64,000 nt of DNA from Helicobacter cetorum (lineage in GTDB: Bacteria; Campylobacterota; Campylobacteria; Campylobacterales; DZAY01): positions 1 through 64,000 of the forward strand of contig DZAY01000009.1 of NCBI GenBank assembly GCA_022729735.1, in the 5' to 3' direction. Positions within the stretch are counted from its first letter, which is position 1; each line of letters begins with the position of its first letter. Below are positions 9,082-18,708 of the stretch, in pieces. The notes below the pieces were generated by a model. The model was given only the letters and a program-made list of their open reading frames with translations, did not search any database and was not told the origin of the DNA. A program made the translations under genes and the position numbers.

Positions 9082-9752
9082 TATCCTGCTCTATAACTTT
9101 TTAGTGTATAGCCAAATCCTCTAACAGTTTCAATTACATCATCTTTTAATTTACATCTAAGTCGATTAATAAGAGAACGAACAGTGGAGTTTGACCTATC
9201 ATCAAAATTGTAAATATACTCTAAAATCATATCTTCAGTAATTATACTTCCAAAGTTTTTTATAAAGAGAGATATTAACATATATTCTCTTTTTGAAAGC
9301 TTCTCTTCACTATCTCTGTATAAAAGCTTTCGACTTTTTGAGTCAAAATTGTAATTCTCTGAAATTTTTATAATGTTTCTATTTACATCTACCTTTCTAT
9401 TTTCAAGTAGCTTATCCATTCTAATTTTCAGCTCTCTCAAATTAAAAGGTTTTTTAAGATACTCATTGCAACCTAAATTATAAGCTTTTTCAACACTATT
9501 TATATCTACAAAAGCAGTTATCATAATAACAATTGCAACTGGGTCATTTTTTTTGATATTTTTTAATACATTAAATCCATCAATAATTGGAGTATTAATA
9601 TCCAATATATATAAATCAAACCTTTTATTTTTTATGGCAAAAGTTGCACTTTCTCCATCTTCAAATCCAAAAACTGTATGTCCTAAACTCTCTAAATATG
9701 TTTTGATAGATTTTAGTAGCATATACTCATCTTCTAAAAGTAATATATTCAT
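9081..9752 (-). CDS. OmpR-family response regulator
   Basis: Residues 1-120 are a receiver domain with the acidic pocket LLLEDE, phospho-acceptor Asp51 in YILDINTPIIDG, a Thr-type switch residue in VIMITAF, and Lys in YLKKPFN. Residues about 130-220 form a winged-helix DNA-binding domain (SKREYMLISLFIKN, STVRSLINRLRCKL, VRGFGYTL). The ATG at 9752 has GAGGTTGG just upstream, so it is preferred over the start 19 codons earlier. It lies between a receiver-kinase and an HDOD gene; the kinase is the likely partner. Confidence 0.93.
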   Translation of the reverse strand: MNILLLEDEYMLLKSIKTYLESLGHTVFGFEDGESATFAIKNKRFDLYILDINTPIIDGFNVLKNIKKNDPVAIVIMITAFVDINSVEKAYNLGCNEYLKKPFNLRELKIRMDKLLENRKVDVNRNIIKISENYNFDSKSRKLLYRDSEEKLSKREYMLISLFIKNFGSIITEDMILEYIYNFDDRSNSTVRSLINRLRCKLKDDVIETVRGFGYTLKSYRAG

Positions 9753-9809
9753 AATCCAACCTCTATAATAATTTAGAATATTCCGAATTTTATAGTTTAT
9801 ATGTTGCAT

Positions 9810-10922
9810 TTATGTTCGATTTTTGAATAAATAACTAAAAATATTTTCACCCTTTGGAGTTGATTTAAAATCTATATCTATTCCATACTCATAGCATATC
9901 TCTTTTACGATATTAAGTCCTATACCATAACCTCCACGACTGCTATCTTCTCTATAAAATCTTTCAAAAATAGCATCTTTGTCTTTGATTGGTTGTCCAA
10001 AATTTTTAAAACTAAGCTTATAACCATCTTCAACTAAATTAAGTTTAATAGTTATTACACTATTTCGATTTGAGTATTTAATTGCATTTGATATGTTATT
10101 ATGGATTAATCTTTGGAGTTTTATATCTGAAAATTCAATATATACACCCTTTTTCAAATTTGTTTTAAAGTTTAATTTTAGACTATTTGCAATTGCTATT
10201 GAGTTGAAATAGTCAATACTATTTATAACAAACTCTAATAAATCAATTTTAGAATTTTTATATTCTATTTTATCTTTTTTGATTAAATAGTGCATATCTT
10301 CATAAGTATTTTTCAAAATCATACAAGCAGCTTCTATTTGTGTAAGAAATTCATTACTGCCTTGTTCTATTTTGATTAAATCTATATTTGTAACAATTAT
10401 ACTAAGAGGTGTATTTATTTCATGAATAGAATCTTTTATAAATTTGTCTTGTTGAGCTAACAGTAAATTTGCATAATCTTTTGCTTTTTTTAACTCTAAA
10501 CCTTCTTGACATCTTTGTAATACTTTATATAATATTTTATATAAAGTATCAAGTTTAATTGGCTTTAACAATAAATTTTCAACTCCAAGCTCTAAAGCAT
10601 CCAAAAAACACTCTTTTGTATTTTTGTCTGTAATTAATACCATTTTTTGATTTAAATCTATCGCTTTTATAGATTTTGCAACTTCCAAACCATGCATGCA
10701 ATCAATATCAATAATTACAATATCAATCCGTTTTTTATTTCTAAAATAGTAATTTGTGTAACATTTTAGAGCTTCATCTAAACTATTAGCCACATAAAAC
10801 TCTCTAAAAAGCTCATTTAAGAGCAACTCAATTTGATTTAGCTCACAACTATTATATATAAAAAGAGAGCTAAAATCTCTACCAAATAGTTTCAAATCCT
10901 CAAATATTTCAATTGTATTCAT
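9810..10922 (-). CDS. soluble hybrid receiver-histidine kinase
   Basis: This 370-residue protein has no membrane helix. The N-terminal half is a receiver-like domain (IDIVIIDIDCMHGLEVA with Asp72; Lys in LLLKPIKLD). A HisKA domain follows (FIKDSIHEINTPLSIIV, His167), then an HATPase domain (HNNISNAIKYSN, FERFYREDSSRGGYGIGL). Placing a receiver in front of the kinase core suggests it receives phosphoryl or protein signals from another system and passes them to the OmpR regulator 57 bases downstream. The start has GGTGG upstream. Confidence 0.9.
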   Translation of the reverse strand: MNTIEIFEDLKLFGRDFSSLFIYNSCELNQIELLLNELFREFYVANSLDEALKCYTNYYFRNKKRIDIVIIDIDCMHGLEVAKSIKAIDLNQKMVLITDKNTKECFLDALELGVENLLLKPIKLDTLYKILYKVLQRCQEGLELKKAKDYANLLLAQQDKFIKDSIHEINTPLSIIVTNIDLIKIEQGSNEFLTQIEAACMILKNTYEDMHYLIKKDKIEYKNSKIDLLEFVINSIDYFNSIAIANSLKLNFKTNLKKGVYIEFSDIKLQRLIHNNISNAIKYSNRNSVITIKLNLVEDGYKLSFKNFGQPIKDKDAIFERFYREDSSRGGYGIGLNIVKEICYEYGIDIDFKSTPKGENIFSYLFKNRT

Positions 10923-10999
10923 ACAAAAACCACCGTTTATTATTCTCTATTTTATCTATTCTATATTATAATGATATATCATAAAAAAAGAGGTGGTGC

Positions 11000-11995
11000 A
11001 TGAGTATTATTTTTGAAAAGTTGCACTCAATTGATGTGATATGTAAAAATGGAAACAGATTAGAGAGAATGGAATTTGATGAGTATAAAAAAAGATTAAA
11101 TACAGATTTTGATACTGTATGGATAGATTTAGTTTCACCAACTGAAGATGATATTAGCTATTTTAAAAGTGTATTCAATATAGATTTTTCTACTCTTGAA
11201 GAGCGAGAAGAGATAGAGCATAGCTCCAGATATTGGGAAGAAGATGATGAACACATTACAATTAATGCTAATTTTTTTACAGCTTTTTTCTTTGCAAAAG
11301 ATAGACATGAGCCATATTCTGAAACTGTAACTTTCATTATTCACGATAATATATTACTTACAATTAGATACAAAAATTTAAAATCTTTTGATGAAGCCAA
11401 AAGAAGAGTTATGCTTAGAAGTAGCCATTATGATAAATTTGGAATACTAAATCTAATTTTTGAAATTAGAACAGACTCTGATGCTGATAATTTGGAGTAT
11501 ATTTCAAAAGAGATAAATTCATTGAGACAAGATATTTTGAATTCCAAAAGATTATCTGATGATTACTTAAATAAAATTTCTACATTTCAGCAATTTATTC
11601 TTCAAGAGCGACAAACAATATTTGATAGACGAAAAATTTTGGTTTCACTTTTAAAAAATAGAAAAATATCACTTGATATAAGAGAAGATATTGAGATTAT
11701 GATAAAAGATTTAAACTCTATTATAGATTTTAGTAGCACAAATTTAAATACTCTTGATAATATTCAAAGTTTATTTTTAGCTAAAGTTGATTTAGAACAA
11801 AGTGCAGTTATCAAGATTTTTACAATTGCAAATGTTATATTTCTTCCACCAACACTTGTGGCAAGTATTTATGGAATGAATTTTCACTTTATGCCAGAGC
11901 TTGATTGGCATTTTGGTTATCCACTTTCAATAATTTTAATGATTATGTCAGCAGTTTTACCTCTGTATATATTTAAGAAAAAAGGGTGGATGTGA
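11000..11995 (+). CDS. corA: CorA-family divalent metal ion transporter
   Basis: CorA forms a pentameric inner-membrane channel for Mg2+ (sometimes Co2+, Ni2+ or Zn2+). The 331-residue protein has the acidic cytoplasmic funnel, the long stalk helix (about 160-270), and two C-terminal helices. The signature YGMNF lies at the end of the first (VIFLPPTLVASIYGMNF), followed by the periplasmic loop and a basic tail (FKKKGWM). A GAGGTGG ribosome site precedes ATG 11000. The next gene overlaps its stop, so it is co-expressed with two RMD1-like proteins. Confidence 0.95.
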   Translation: MSIIFEKLHSIDVICKNGNRLERMEFDEYKKRLNTDFDTVWIDLVSPTEDDISYFKSVFNIDFSTLEEREEIEHSSRYWEEDDEHITINANFFTAFFFAKDRHEPYSETVTFIIHDNILLTIRYKNLKSFDEAKRRVMLRSSHYDKFGILNLIFEIRTDSDADNLEYISKEINSLRQDILNSKRLSDDYLNKISTFQQFILQERQTIFDRRKILVSLLKNRKISLDIREDIEIMIKDLNSIIDFSSTNLNTLDNIQSLFLAKVDLEQSAVIKIFTIANVIFLPPTLVASIYGMNFHFMPELDWHFGYPLSIILMIMSAVLPLYIFKKKGWM

Positions 11996-12780
11996 GAATA
12001 TATATACATGGTATTTATATAAAAGGTTATATAGATTTACTAAAAATTTCATCAGAGTTTAAAATATATTTTACAAAAATTGAGCGAAAAGTATATTTAG
12101 CAAATAGTTCTGATAAAAAATTTATACTATTTTTTGAATTTGGTGTATTGATGTTTGTAGGATTTGAAAAGAGTGAAATAGAAAATTTTATAAATATACT
12201 ATCTACAAAATATGAGATAAACAGTGATATTTATGAAAATTATAACTTTTTTATAGAGCAAAATTTGACAACGGATTTCAAAATAGAAGATAAAGAGATA
12301 AAGTTTAAGACTTATAACCAAAATTTAGTTTTATCAGCCTTGCTTGTGATTGCACAAAGTATTGCATTAGAACAAAGAGAGCTTGAGATGAGCAGATATT
12401 TTGAATATAACAAAGATATTTTTAATAGTTTTAATAAACTTTCAGTCTCATATAGAAAAAAACTTGTGGAGTTTCTAATCAAAGCAACACTTCTAAGATA
12501 TGAGATAATATCTAAAATAAATCTGCTTGATAAAAGTGATGCTTTATGGGAAGATGATTTAGCAAATAAAGTTTATGAAGATTTATCAAAATTTTTTGAT
12601 TTAAAAGATAGATATAAAATTTTGGAGTATAAATTGGAACATTTGCGAGAAAGTATAGAGTTGGCAAGTGAAATTGTAAATCAAAAAGAGATGGATATTA
12701 CAGCAATTCTTATTATAATATTAATCGCAGTTGCAATTGGTATAGAAATAGTTAGTTTAATAGTAGGTCATATATCATGA
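11992..12780 (+). CDS. RMD1/DUF155-family membrane protein, copy 1
   Basis: The chain of about 262 residues matches the RMD1/YagE (DUF155) family, whose eukaryotic members are mitochondrial proteins of unclear mechanism. Visible features are FILFFEFGVLMFVGF near residue 50, a helical core (LSALLVIAQSIALEQRELEM), the segment LLDKSDALWEDDLANKVYEDL, and one C-terminal transmembrane helix (ITAILIIILIAVAIGIEIVS). GTG 11992 is preferred over GTG 11986: it overlaps the corA stop as GTGA and begins MRIYIHG, aligning with MKIYTYT of the neighbour. It overlaps its paralogue by four bases. Confidence 0.8.
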   Translation: MRIYIHGIYIKGYIDLLKISSEFKIYFTKIERKVYLANSSDKKFILFFEFGVLMFVGFEKSEIENFINILSTKYEINSDIYENYNFFIEQNLTTDFKIEDKEIKFKTYNQNLVLSALLVIAQSIALEQRELEMSRYFEYNKDIFNSFNKLSVSYRKKLVEFLIKATLLRYEIISKINLLDKSDALWEDDLANKVYEDLSKFFDLKDRYKILEYKLEHLRESIELASEIVNQKEMDITAILIIILIAVAIGIEIVSLIVGHIS

Positions 12781-13544
12781 AAATTTATACATATACAGTT
12801 TTTATTGGTAACAGTTTTAGCGAAAAAGATTTAACAAACATATTTGGTTATGAGTTTAAAAAAAGTTCTTTATTTGCACAATATGCAAAAATTAGTCAAG
12901 ATAAATTTTTATATATATTTAAATTTGGTATTTTAAGCTTTATTGGATTTAATATAAATGAGATAAAACACTCTTTGGATACCATCAAAGAGCGATTGAA
13001 TATATCTATAAATGAGTCTTTGTATCAAGATTATGATATTGAAATTGGTGGAGAGTTTAAAATATCTACTAAAATCCAACTTCCAAAATTTGAACCACAA
13101 AGAGTTGCAATATTGCTATTTTGTATAGCACAAAGTGTTGCATTGGAAAGTTTAGAATTAGAAATAGAAAAACAGTTTGATAACTCAAAACAGATTTTAT
13201 CAAACTATAATAATCTAACATCAAAAGATAAAAGCAAAATTATAGATTTTATTACAAAAGCTTCAAAACTTAGATACACAATAACTTCTGATATGCACCT
13301 GCTTGATAAGCCTGATATTTTGTGGGATGATGAGAGTGGCGATAAAATTTATGATGAGATGGCTATATATTTAGAATTAAAAGATAGATTTAATATTGTT
13401 GAGTATAAACTTAGAATATTGAGCGAAGATGTGAAAATGCTAACAACTCTAACACATCAGCGAAAAAGCGAGTTTTTGGAATGGACAATTGTTTGGTTGA
13501 TAGTTGTAGAGATTATAATTATGGTGCTGGATATATTTAAATAG
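12777..13544 (+). CDS. RMD1/DUF155-family membrane protein, copy 2
   Basis: At 255 residues this is clearly a paralogue of the preceding gene, with the same order of elements: YIFKFGILSFIGF, LLFCIAQSVALESLELEIEK, LLDKPDILWDDESGDKIYDEM, the helical stretch LKDRFNIVEYKLRILSED, and a single C-terminal membrane helix (WTIVWLIVVEIIIMVLDIF). The first gene overlaps it as ATGA, so the pair is translationally coupled. Divergence between the copies is large, so the duplication is old and the proteins may form a hetero-oligomer. Function is unknown; co-transcription with corA hints at metal or membrane homeostasis. Confidence 0.8.
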   Translation: MKIYTYTVFIGNSFSEKDLTNIFGYEFKKSSLFAQYAKISQDKFLYIFKFGILSFIGFNINEIKHSLDTIKERLNISINESLYQDYDIEIGGEFKISTKIQLPKFEPQRVAILLFCIAQSVALESLELEIEKQFDNSKQILSNYNNLTSKDKSKIIDFITKASKLRYTITSDMHLLDKPDILWDDESGDKIYDEMAIYLELKDRFNIVEYKLRILSEDVKMLTTLTHQRKSEFLEWTIVWLIVVEIIIMVLDIFK

Positions 13545-13625
13545 CTTTTTAGCCAACTATTTTATCAATTTCTAATTGCTTTTTAAATAAAATTCGTCAA
13601 AAGAAAAATTTAGAAGGAAAATTTA

Positions 13626-15089
13626 ATGATAAGCTGGATGCAAAAGCATAGAAAATATTTAGTAGTTACTATTTGGGTAAGTACAATCGCTTTTGTTGGA
13701 GCTGGTTTTGTTGGTTGGGGAAGTTTAGATTTTAGTGGGAACTCATCAAATGCAGCAAAAGTTGGAGATAGAGAAATTAGTTTAAAAGAGCTAAATCATG
13801 AATACTCAAGACTATTTAATTTTTATAATCAAATGATGGGTGGAAGTTTAGATAATCAAAAAGCAAAAGAGTTAAAAATAGAAGACCAAGCTATGAATAA
13901 TTTAATTGTAAAAGCTGTATTACTAAATTATGCTAAAGAGCTTGGATTTTATGTAGCTGATAGTGAAGTTAGCAAAAAGATAGCTTCTATGGAGTATTTT
14001 TTGAAAGATGGTAAATTTGATAAAGAGTTATATATCCAAAAACTTTCTCAAAGTGGTTTTAAACCAGCAGATTTTGAAGAAGAGATGAAAAAAGAGATTT
14101 TAATTCAAAAAGTAGCAGATATAATAAATCTAAAACTTACACCTTTTGAGCTTGATTCAATAGCATCATTTTTTTATATGCAAAATAGTATTTCAGTAGA
14201 TGTGATAGATGGTGAGAAGCTAAATATCATAACAGATGAGAAGAGTATAAAAGATTTTTGGGAACAAAATAGACTAAAATATACAAATCCTCCACAATAC
14301 ACGATTTCTGTAATTAAAACATCGATTAACTCAATTGATATAAATGAGAGTGAAATAGAAAATTTTTATCAAGAAAATAGAGTTAGTTACACAAAAGATG
14401 GTAAAATTTTGGAATTAGAGTTAGCAAAAGAGAGAGTAATTAAAGATTTAAAACTAAAAAAGGCTAAAAGTGAAGCACTTCAAACTTATCTAAACTTCAA
14501 AAAAGGTAATATAAATGGAGATGAGGTTAAAGTTAGTAGCTTAGATAGTAATAGTAGTTATGAAATGCCATTTATGTTAGCTTTAGAAGATACAAAAGTT
14601 GGAGATTATATAAAACCAATAGAAATTAGCGACGGATATTTAGTTGCAAAACTCTTAAAAAAAGATGAAGCCACAACTAAAAGTTTTGAAGAAGCTAAAA
14701 AAGATGCAGAGAGTGATTTAAAAGAGAGTAAAATAGCAATTGAACTTCAAAATGAAGCAAAAAAGGGATTAGAAAACTTTAATGGACGAGCGATAGGATA
14801 TGTATCTCGAGACGATATTGATAAGATAAAAGAGCTTAATGAGAGTGAAAATGTAGAGTTTTTGGCTAAACTTTTTGAAACAAAAGATAAAAAAGGTTAC
14901 ATTATAGTAAATAAAAAGGCTGTCTTATATGATATAATTGAGCAAAAGCTCTTTAAGCAAGATAGCTCAAAAGATATGAAATTTTTAGAAGAGAGTTCGC
15001 AAAAGTTAAAGAGTGGAATTATCGAACAAGCTCTATTAAATGAGTTAAAAAATAGATATGAAACAAAATTATATTATAGAGGGAACTAA
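13626..15089 (+). CDS. ppiD: PpiD/SurA-like periplasmic folding factor
   Basis: This 487-residue protein is anchored by one N-terminal transmembrane helix (about 12-32, YLVVTIWVSTIAFVGAGFVG) with the rest in the periplasm. The SurA_N-type chaperone region includes VGDREISLKELNHEYSRLF and KFDKELYIQKLSQSGFKPAD. A parvulin-like region follows (about 300-380: MPFMLALEDTKVGDYIKPIE, DGYLVAKLLKK). It likely assists folding of envelope proteins emerging from the Sec translocon. Immediately upstream of ftsA, with a two-base gap, it belongs to the cell-division operon. Confidence 0.9.
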   Translation: MISWMQKHRKYLVVTIWVSTIAFVGAGFVGWGSLDFSGNSSNAAKVGDREISLKELNHEYSRLFNFYNQMMGGSLDNQKAKELKIEDQAMNNLIVKAVLLNYAKELGFYVADSEVSKKIASMEYFLKDGKFDKELYIQKLSQSGFKPADFEEEMKKEILIQKVADIINLKLTPFELDSIASFFYMQNSISVDVIDGEKLNIITDEKSIKDFWEQNRLKYTNPPQYTISVIKTSINSIDINESEIENFYQENRVSYTKDGKILELELAKERVIKDLKLKKAKSEALQTYLNFKKGNINGDEVKVSSLDSNSSYEMPFMLALEDTKVGDYIKPIEISDGYLVAKLLKKDEATTKSFEEAKKDAESDLKESKIAIELQNEAKKGLENFNGRAIGYVSRDDIDKIKELNESENVEFLAKLFETKDKKGYIIVNKKAVLYDIIEQKLFKQDSSKDMKFLEESSQKLKSGIIEQALLNELKNRYETKLYYRGN

Positions 15090-15091
15090 AA

Positions 15092-16522
15092 TTGAATAGT
15101 ATAGTTGCAGCAATTGATATTGGTTCTACAAAAATTTGTGCAATCATTGCTGAAAGAAGAGATGGTAATTTACATATTATTGGCTCTGGTGCTTCAAAAG
15201 CTCAAGGGCTAAAAAAGGGTGTTGTTACAAATATTGAGTTAGCATCAAAAGCAATAAAGAGTGCAATTAATGATGCTAAAAGAGTTGCAGGAACAGAATT
15301 TAAAAGTGCCATTGTTTCTATATCTGGAGCATATACAAAAAGTGTAAATAGCTCTGGAATAGTAAATATTCCAAATAATGAAATAGGTTTAAAAGAGATT
15401 AATAGAGTAATGCAAACTGCAATTTATAATGCAAACATTTTAAATGAGTACCAAATATTGCATGTATTGCCTTACAACTTTAAAGTTGATGAACAAGATT
15501 TTATTGATGACCCACATGGAATGAATGGCTCAAGATTAGAAGTTGCTACACATATCATAACAGTTCAAAAATATAGTTTGAATAATTTACAAAAAGCTAT
15601 TAAAACTGCTGGAATTGAAATAGATAGCATTGTATTAGCTGGGTATGCTTCAGCAATATCAGTTATGAAAGATGATGAACGAAGTGCTGGAGTTGCTGTT
15701 GTTGATATGGGTGGTTCAACTTGTAATTTAGTAGTTCATTATGGTAATTCAATCAGATATAATGACTTTATTGGAGTTGGTTCAAACCATATTACAAGTG
15801 ATTTATCGATTGTGCTTCATACACCACTTGGAGCAGCTGAAAAACTGAAATTAAGATATGCTTCTTTAATTGAAACTAAAGATAGTGAAGATGAAATAAT
15901 AGAGTTACCTATTAGTGGCGAAGATAATAAGTATCAAGAAGTATCGTCTAAAATAGTTTATAATGTGTTGTATGAAAGAGTTAGTGAAATAGTAGCTCTT
16001 TTAGCAAAATCAATAGATGATAGTAGATTGAAAGGTCAGCTTGGTGGTGGTATTATACTAACTGGTGGTATGAGTAATCTTAGTGGATTGAGGGAATTTG
16101 TAAGTGAAAGTTTGGGTGGAATGCCAGTTAGAGCAGCTAAACCAAAAGAGATAGATGGACTATTTGATTATTTAAGAGACCCATCATTTTCAACAGCAAT
16201 AGGATTAATTCTATATGCAAATGGTGGTTTTACAAATTATGAGATAGATTCAAATAGAAAGTTGAGACATAAAAATGAGTTTGGAGAAGATTTGAAAATT
16301 GTTCCATCTACTAATAGTGTAGAAAACATTACAATCGCATCTCCAACAGATAATAATGGTGCAAACAGTAGTGTTCCAAATAGTATTACTAATTCTACAA
16401 TTAAGTTGGAAACTATTAAAGATGAAAAAAGAGAACCTCAATCAATAAAAATTGATACCAAAAAGAATAAAGACAACTCTCCAGTATCTAAATTTGTTAG
16501 ATGGATAACACAATTGTTTTAA
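15092..16522 (+). CDS. ftsA: cell division protein FtsA
   Basis: FtsA is the actin-like ATPase that tethers FtsZ filaments to the membrane and recruits later divisome proteins. The nucleotide-binding motifs are clear: VAAIDIGSTKICAIIAE (phosphate 1), VAVVDMGGSTCNLVV (phosphate 2) and GGIILTGGMSNLSGL (adenosine). The SHS2 insertion lies between residues about 80 and 165. The C-terminal SKFVRWITQLF is an amphipathic membrane-targeting helix after a low-complexity linker. At 476 residues it is slightly longer than the common 420. Start is TTG 15092 after a GAGGGA ribosome site. Confidence 0.97.
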   Translation: MNSIVAAIDIGSTKICAIIAERRDGNLHIIGSGASKAQGLKKGVVTNIELASKAIKSAINDAKRVAGTEFKSAIVSISGAYTKSVNSSGIVNIPNNEIGLKEINRVMQTAIYNANILNEYQILHVLPYNFKVDEQDFIDDPHGMNGSRLEVATHIITVQKYSLNNLQKAIKTAGIEIDSIVLAGYASAISVMKDDERSAGVAVVDMGGSTCNLVVHYGNSIRYNDFIGVGSNHITSDLSIVLHTPLGAAEKLKLRYASLIETKDSEDEIIELPISGEDNKYQEVSSKIVYNVLYERVSEIVALLAKSIDDSRLKGQLGGGIILTGGMSNLSGLREFVSESLGGMPVRAAKPKEIDGLFDYLRDPSFSTAIGLILYANGGFTNYEIDSNRKLRHKNEFGEDLKIVPSTNSVENITIASPTDNNGANSSVPNSITNSTIKLETIKDEKREPQSIKIDTKKNKDNSPVSKFVRWITQLF

Positions 16523-16537
16523 TAAAAAGGATTTTAG

Positions 16538-17686
16538 ATGACAGTTTATGTAGAAGAAAATCAACCTTCACTAAATGCAAAAATTAGAGTTATAGGTGTT
16601 GGTGGCGGTGGTGGAAACATGATTAACCATATGGTTAATGAAGGCTTAATTGAAGAGATTGATTTAATTGTAGCAAATACAGATGCACAAGCTCTCAAAA
16701 GTTCAAAAGCTCCTATAAAAATTCAGTTAGGTTCAAAAAAAACAAAAGGGCTTGGTGCTGGTATGAAACCAGAAGTTGGCAAAGAAGCTGCCGTTGAGAG
16801 TCAAGATGATATTAAAAAAGTCTTAGAAGGCTCTGATATGGTTTTTGTTGCAACAGGTCTTGGTGGTGGAACAGGAACAGGTGCATCACCAGTTATAGCT
16901 AAATGTGCAAGAGATATAGGTTCATTAACAATAGGAATAGCAACTCTTCCATTTGCCATAGAGATGAATAAACGAATGAAATTAGCAAAAGAGGGATTAG
17001 AAGAGTTAAAAGAGGCTTGTGATACTATAATTGTTATTCAAAATGATAAATTACTATCAATAGTTGATAAAAATTTAGGAATAAAAGAGAGTTTCAAAAT
17101 CGTAGATGATGTTTTAACAAGAGCTGTAAAGGGTATGAGTTATATTATCTTAAGCCATGGTGAAAGTGATATAAATTTGGACTTTGCAGATGTTAAAACA
17201 GTTATGAGTCATAGAGGTTTGGCATTGATGAGTATTGGCGAGAGTATTGGTAGTAATAGTGGGGCAAATATCGCTTCTGATGCCCTAAAAAATGCTATCG
17301 CTTCGCCTTTGTATGAAGATGTATCAATCAATGGTGCTATGGGAATATTGGTTCATTTTTATATTCATCCGACATATCCATTGGCAGAAATTATGGTTGC
17401 TATGAAGATTATTCAAGAGAGTGTAGATGAAGATGCTGATGTATTTTTTGGAACAACCACAGACCAAAATGTAGATCCAAATAGTGTAAGAGTAACTATT
17501 ATAGCTACTGGATTTGAAGAAAAAAAGGTATTAAAAGAGGATTTAAAACCACTTGAAAATTTATCATCACAAAATTCAAATAGAGTTGAAGAAAAGGCAA
17601 GTCCAACCAAAAGAGTTCATCAAATTAAGTTAGATGAAAGTGAAGACTTTTTAGATGTTCCTACATATTTGAGAAATAAGACATAA
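16538..17686 (+). CDS. ftsZ: cell division GTPase FtsZ
   Basis: FtsZ is the tubulin-like GTPase that builds the cytokinetic ring. The 382-residue protein has the G-box region with VIGVGGGGGNMINHM and the tubulin signature GLGGGTGTGASPV. Synergy-loop residues (NLDFADVKTVM) follow, then a variable linker and the conserved C-terminal peptide LDVPTYLRNKT that binds FtsA and other partners. It lies 15 bases after ftsA in the usual division order. Confidence 0.98.
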   Translation: MTVYVEENQPSLNAKIRVIGVGGGGGNMINHMVNEGLIEEIDLIVANTDAQALKSSKAPIKIQLGSKKTKGLGAGMKPEVGKEAAVESQDDIKKVLEGSDMVFVATGLGGGTGTGASPVIAKCARDIGSLTIGIATLPFAIEMNKRMKLAKEGLEELKEACDTIIVIQNDKLLSIVDKNLGIKESFKIVDDVLTRAVKGMSYIILSHGESDINLDFADVKTVMSHRGLALMSIGESIGSNSGANIASDALKNAIASPLYEDVSINGAMGILVHFYIHPTYPLAEIMVAMKIIQESVDEDADVFFGTTTDQNVDPNSVRVTIIATGFEEKKVLKEDLKPLENLSSQNSNRVEEKASPTKRVHQIKLDESEDFLDVPTYLRNKT

Positions 17687-17697
17687 TAGATACAAAA

Positions 17698-18480
17698 ATG
17701 TTAAGAGAAATGGGATTTGCTGGTAGCTTTTATCCAGATAGTGCGGAAGATATTTTAAATATGTATGACTATTTTAACTCTATTTTACAAAAACACAATG
17801 TAGTGGTTGATATAAAAGCAAAAGCGATAATATCACCTCATGCTGGTTATATCTATTCTGGATTTAGTGCTAATATGGCATATCTTGCTTTGAAAAATTT
17901 TAATCCCAAAAGAGTTATTGTAATTGGAGTAAGTCATAGAGTAGCATTTAATGGCATTAATGGAAGTAAATTTAGTGGATATGTTACCCCTTTTGGGATA
18001 ATTGATTGTGATGTAGAGTATTTAGAAGAGTTAAAAAAGATTTTTGAAATTCAAGATTTGCAGTCAGTGAATTTAGAACATTCAAGTGAAACTCAATTTC
18101 CATTTATTAAATACTATTTACCAAATGCAAAAATAGTAGAGCTTGTATATTCAAATGAAAACCCAAAAGAATTAGCAAAAATCATATCTTATATTTTAAA
18201 AGATAGTGATAACTCTATTGTAATTAGCACAGACTTAAGTCATTTTTATTCACAAAAAGTTGCAAATAGAGTTGATGCTATTTGTATTGATGCTATATCA
18301 AAAAATAGTGTTGATAGTTTAAAAGAGTGTGAAGCTTGTGGAAAAATCGGAGTTAGTGCTATGATGGAGGTAGCCAAAAAGCTAAATTTAAAACCAACTG
18401 TGCTTGATTATCGAACAAGTGCAGATGCAAGTGGTGATTATGATAGGGTTGTGGGATATGTAAGTGTTGCATATTGTTAA
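17698..18480 (+). CDS. MEMO-family protein (AmmeMemoRadiSam type)
   Basis: The 260-residue protein matches the MEMO family, related in fold to class III extradiol dioxygenases. Diagnostic segments are GFAGSFYPDSAEDI, IISPHAGYIYSGF, VIVIGVSHR, LEHSSETQFPFIKY, and VISTDLSHFYSQKVAN. Prokaryotic members often accompany AMMECR1 and radical-SAM proteins and are thought to act in a modification system, but neither partner is in this window. The start ATG 17698 lies 11 bases after ftsZ. Confidence 0.88.
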   Translation: MLREMGFAGSFYPDSAEDILNMYDYFNSILQKHNVVVDIKAKAIISPHAGYIYSGFSANMAYLALKNFNPKRVIVIGVSHRVAFNGINGSKFSGYVTPFGIIDCDVEYLEELKKIFEIQDLQSVNLEHSSETQFPFIKYYLPNAKIVELVYSNENPKELAKIISYILKDSDNSIVISTDLSHFYSQKVANRVDAICIDAISKNSVDSLKECEACGKIGVSAMMEVAKKLNLKPTVLDYRTSADASGDYDRVVGYVSVAYC

Positions 18481-18501
18481 AAAATTTAAAAGGAGTTATT
18501 T

Positions 18502-18708
18502 ATGTGTGTTGAAAAAGTCCATAGAGTCATGATGGCTATTTTTGTTACAATTATTTTAATTAGTGTTAATGTTGGTGCTATGTTATTGGCTAATATTTTA
18601 ATGATTTTTATGATTATTATGCTTTTATCATGGGCATTTTTTAATTTTTGTCCAGCCGTAACAATTTTAAGTAAATTTTTACCATCTTGTGAATGTGGTA
18701 AAAAATAA
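18502..18708 (+). CDS. small DUF2892-like inner membrane protein
   Basis: This 68-residue protein is hydrophobic through residues about 10-48 (two closely spaced membrane helices) and ends NFCPAVTILSKFLPSCECGKK. The arrangement of helices followed by a CP motif and a Cys-containing tail fits the YgaP/DUF2892 group of small membrane proteins. An AAAGGAG ribosome site precedes ATG 18502. Its stop overlaps the purM start (TAATG). The specific role is unknown. Confidence 0.7.
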   Translation: MCVEKVHRVMMAIFVTIILISVNVGAMLLANILMIFMIIMLLSWAFFNFCPAVTILSKFLPSCECGKK

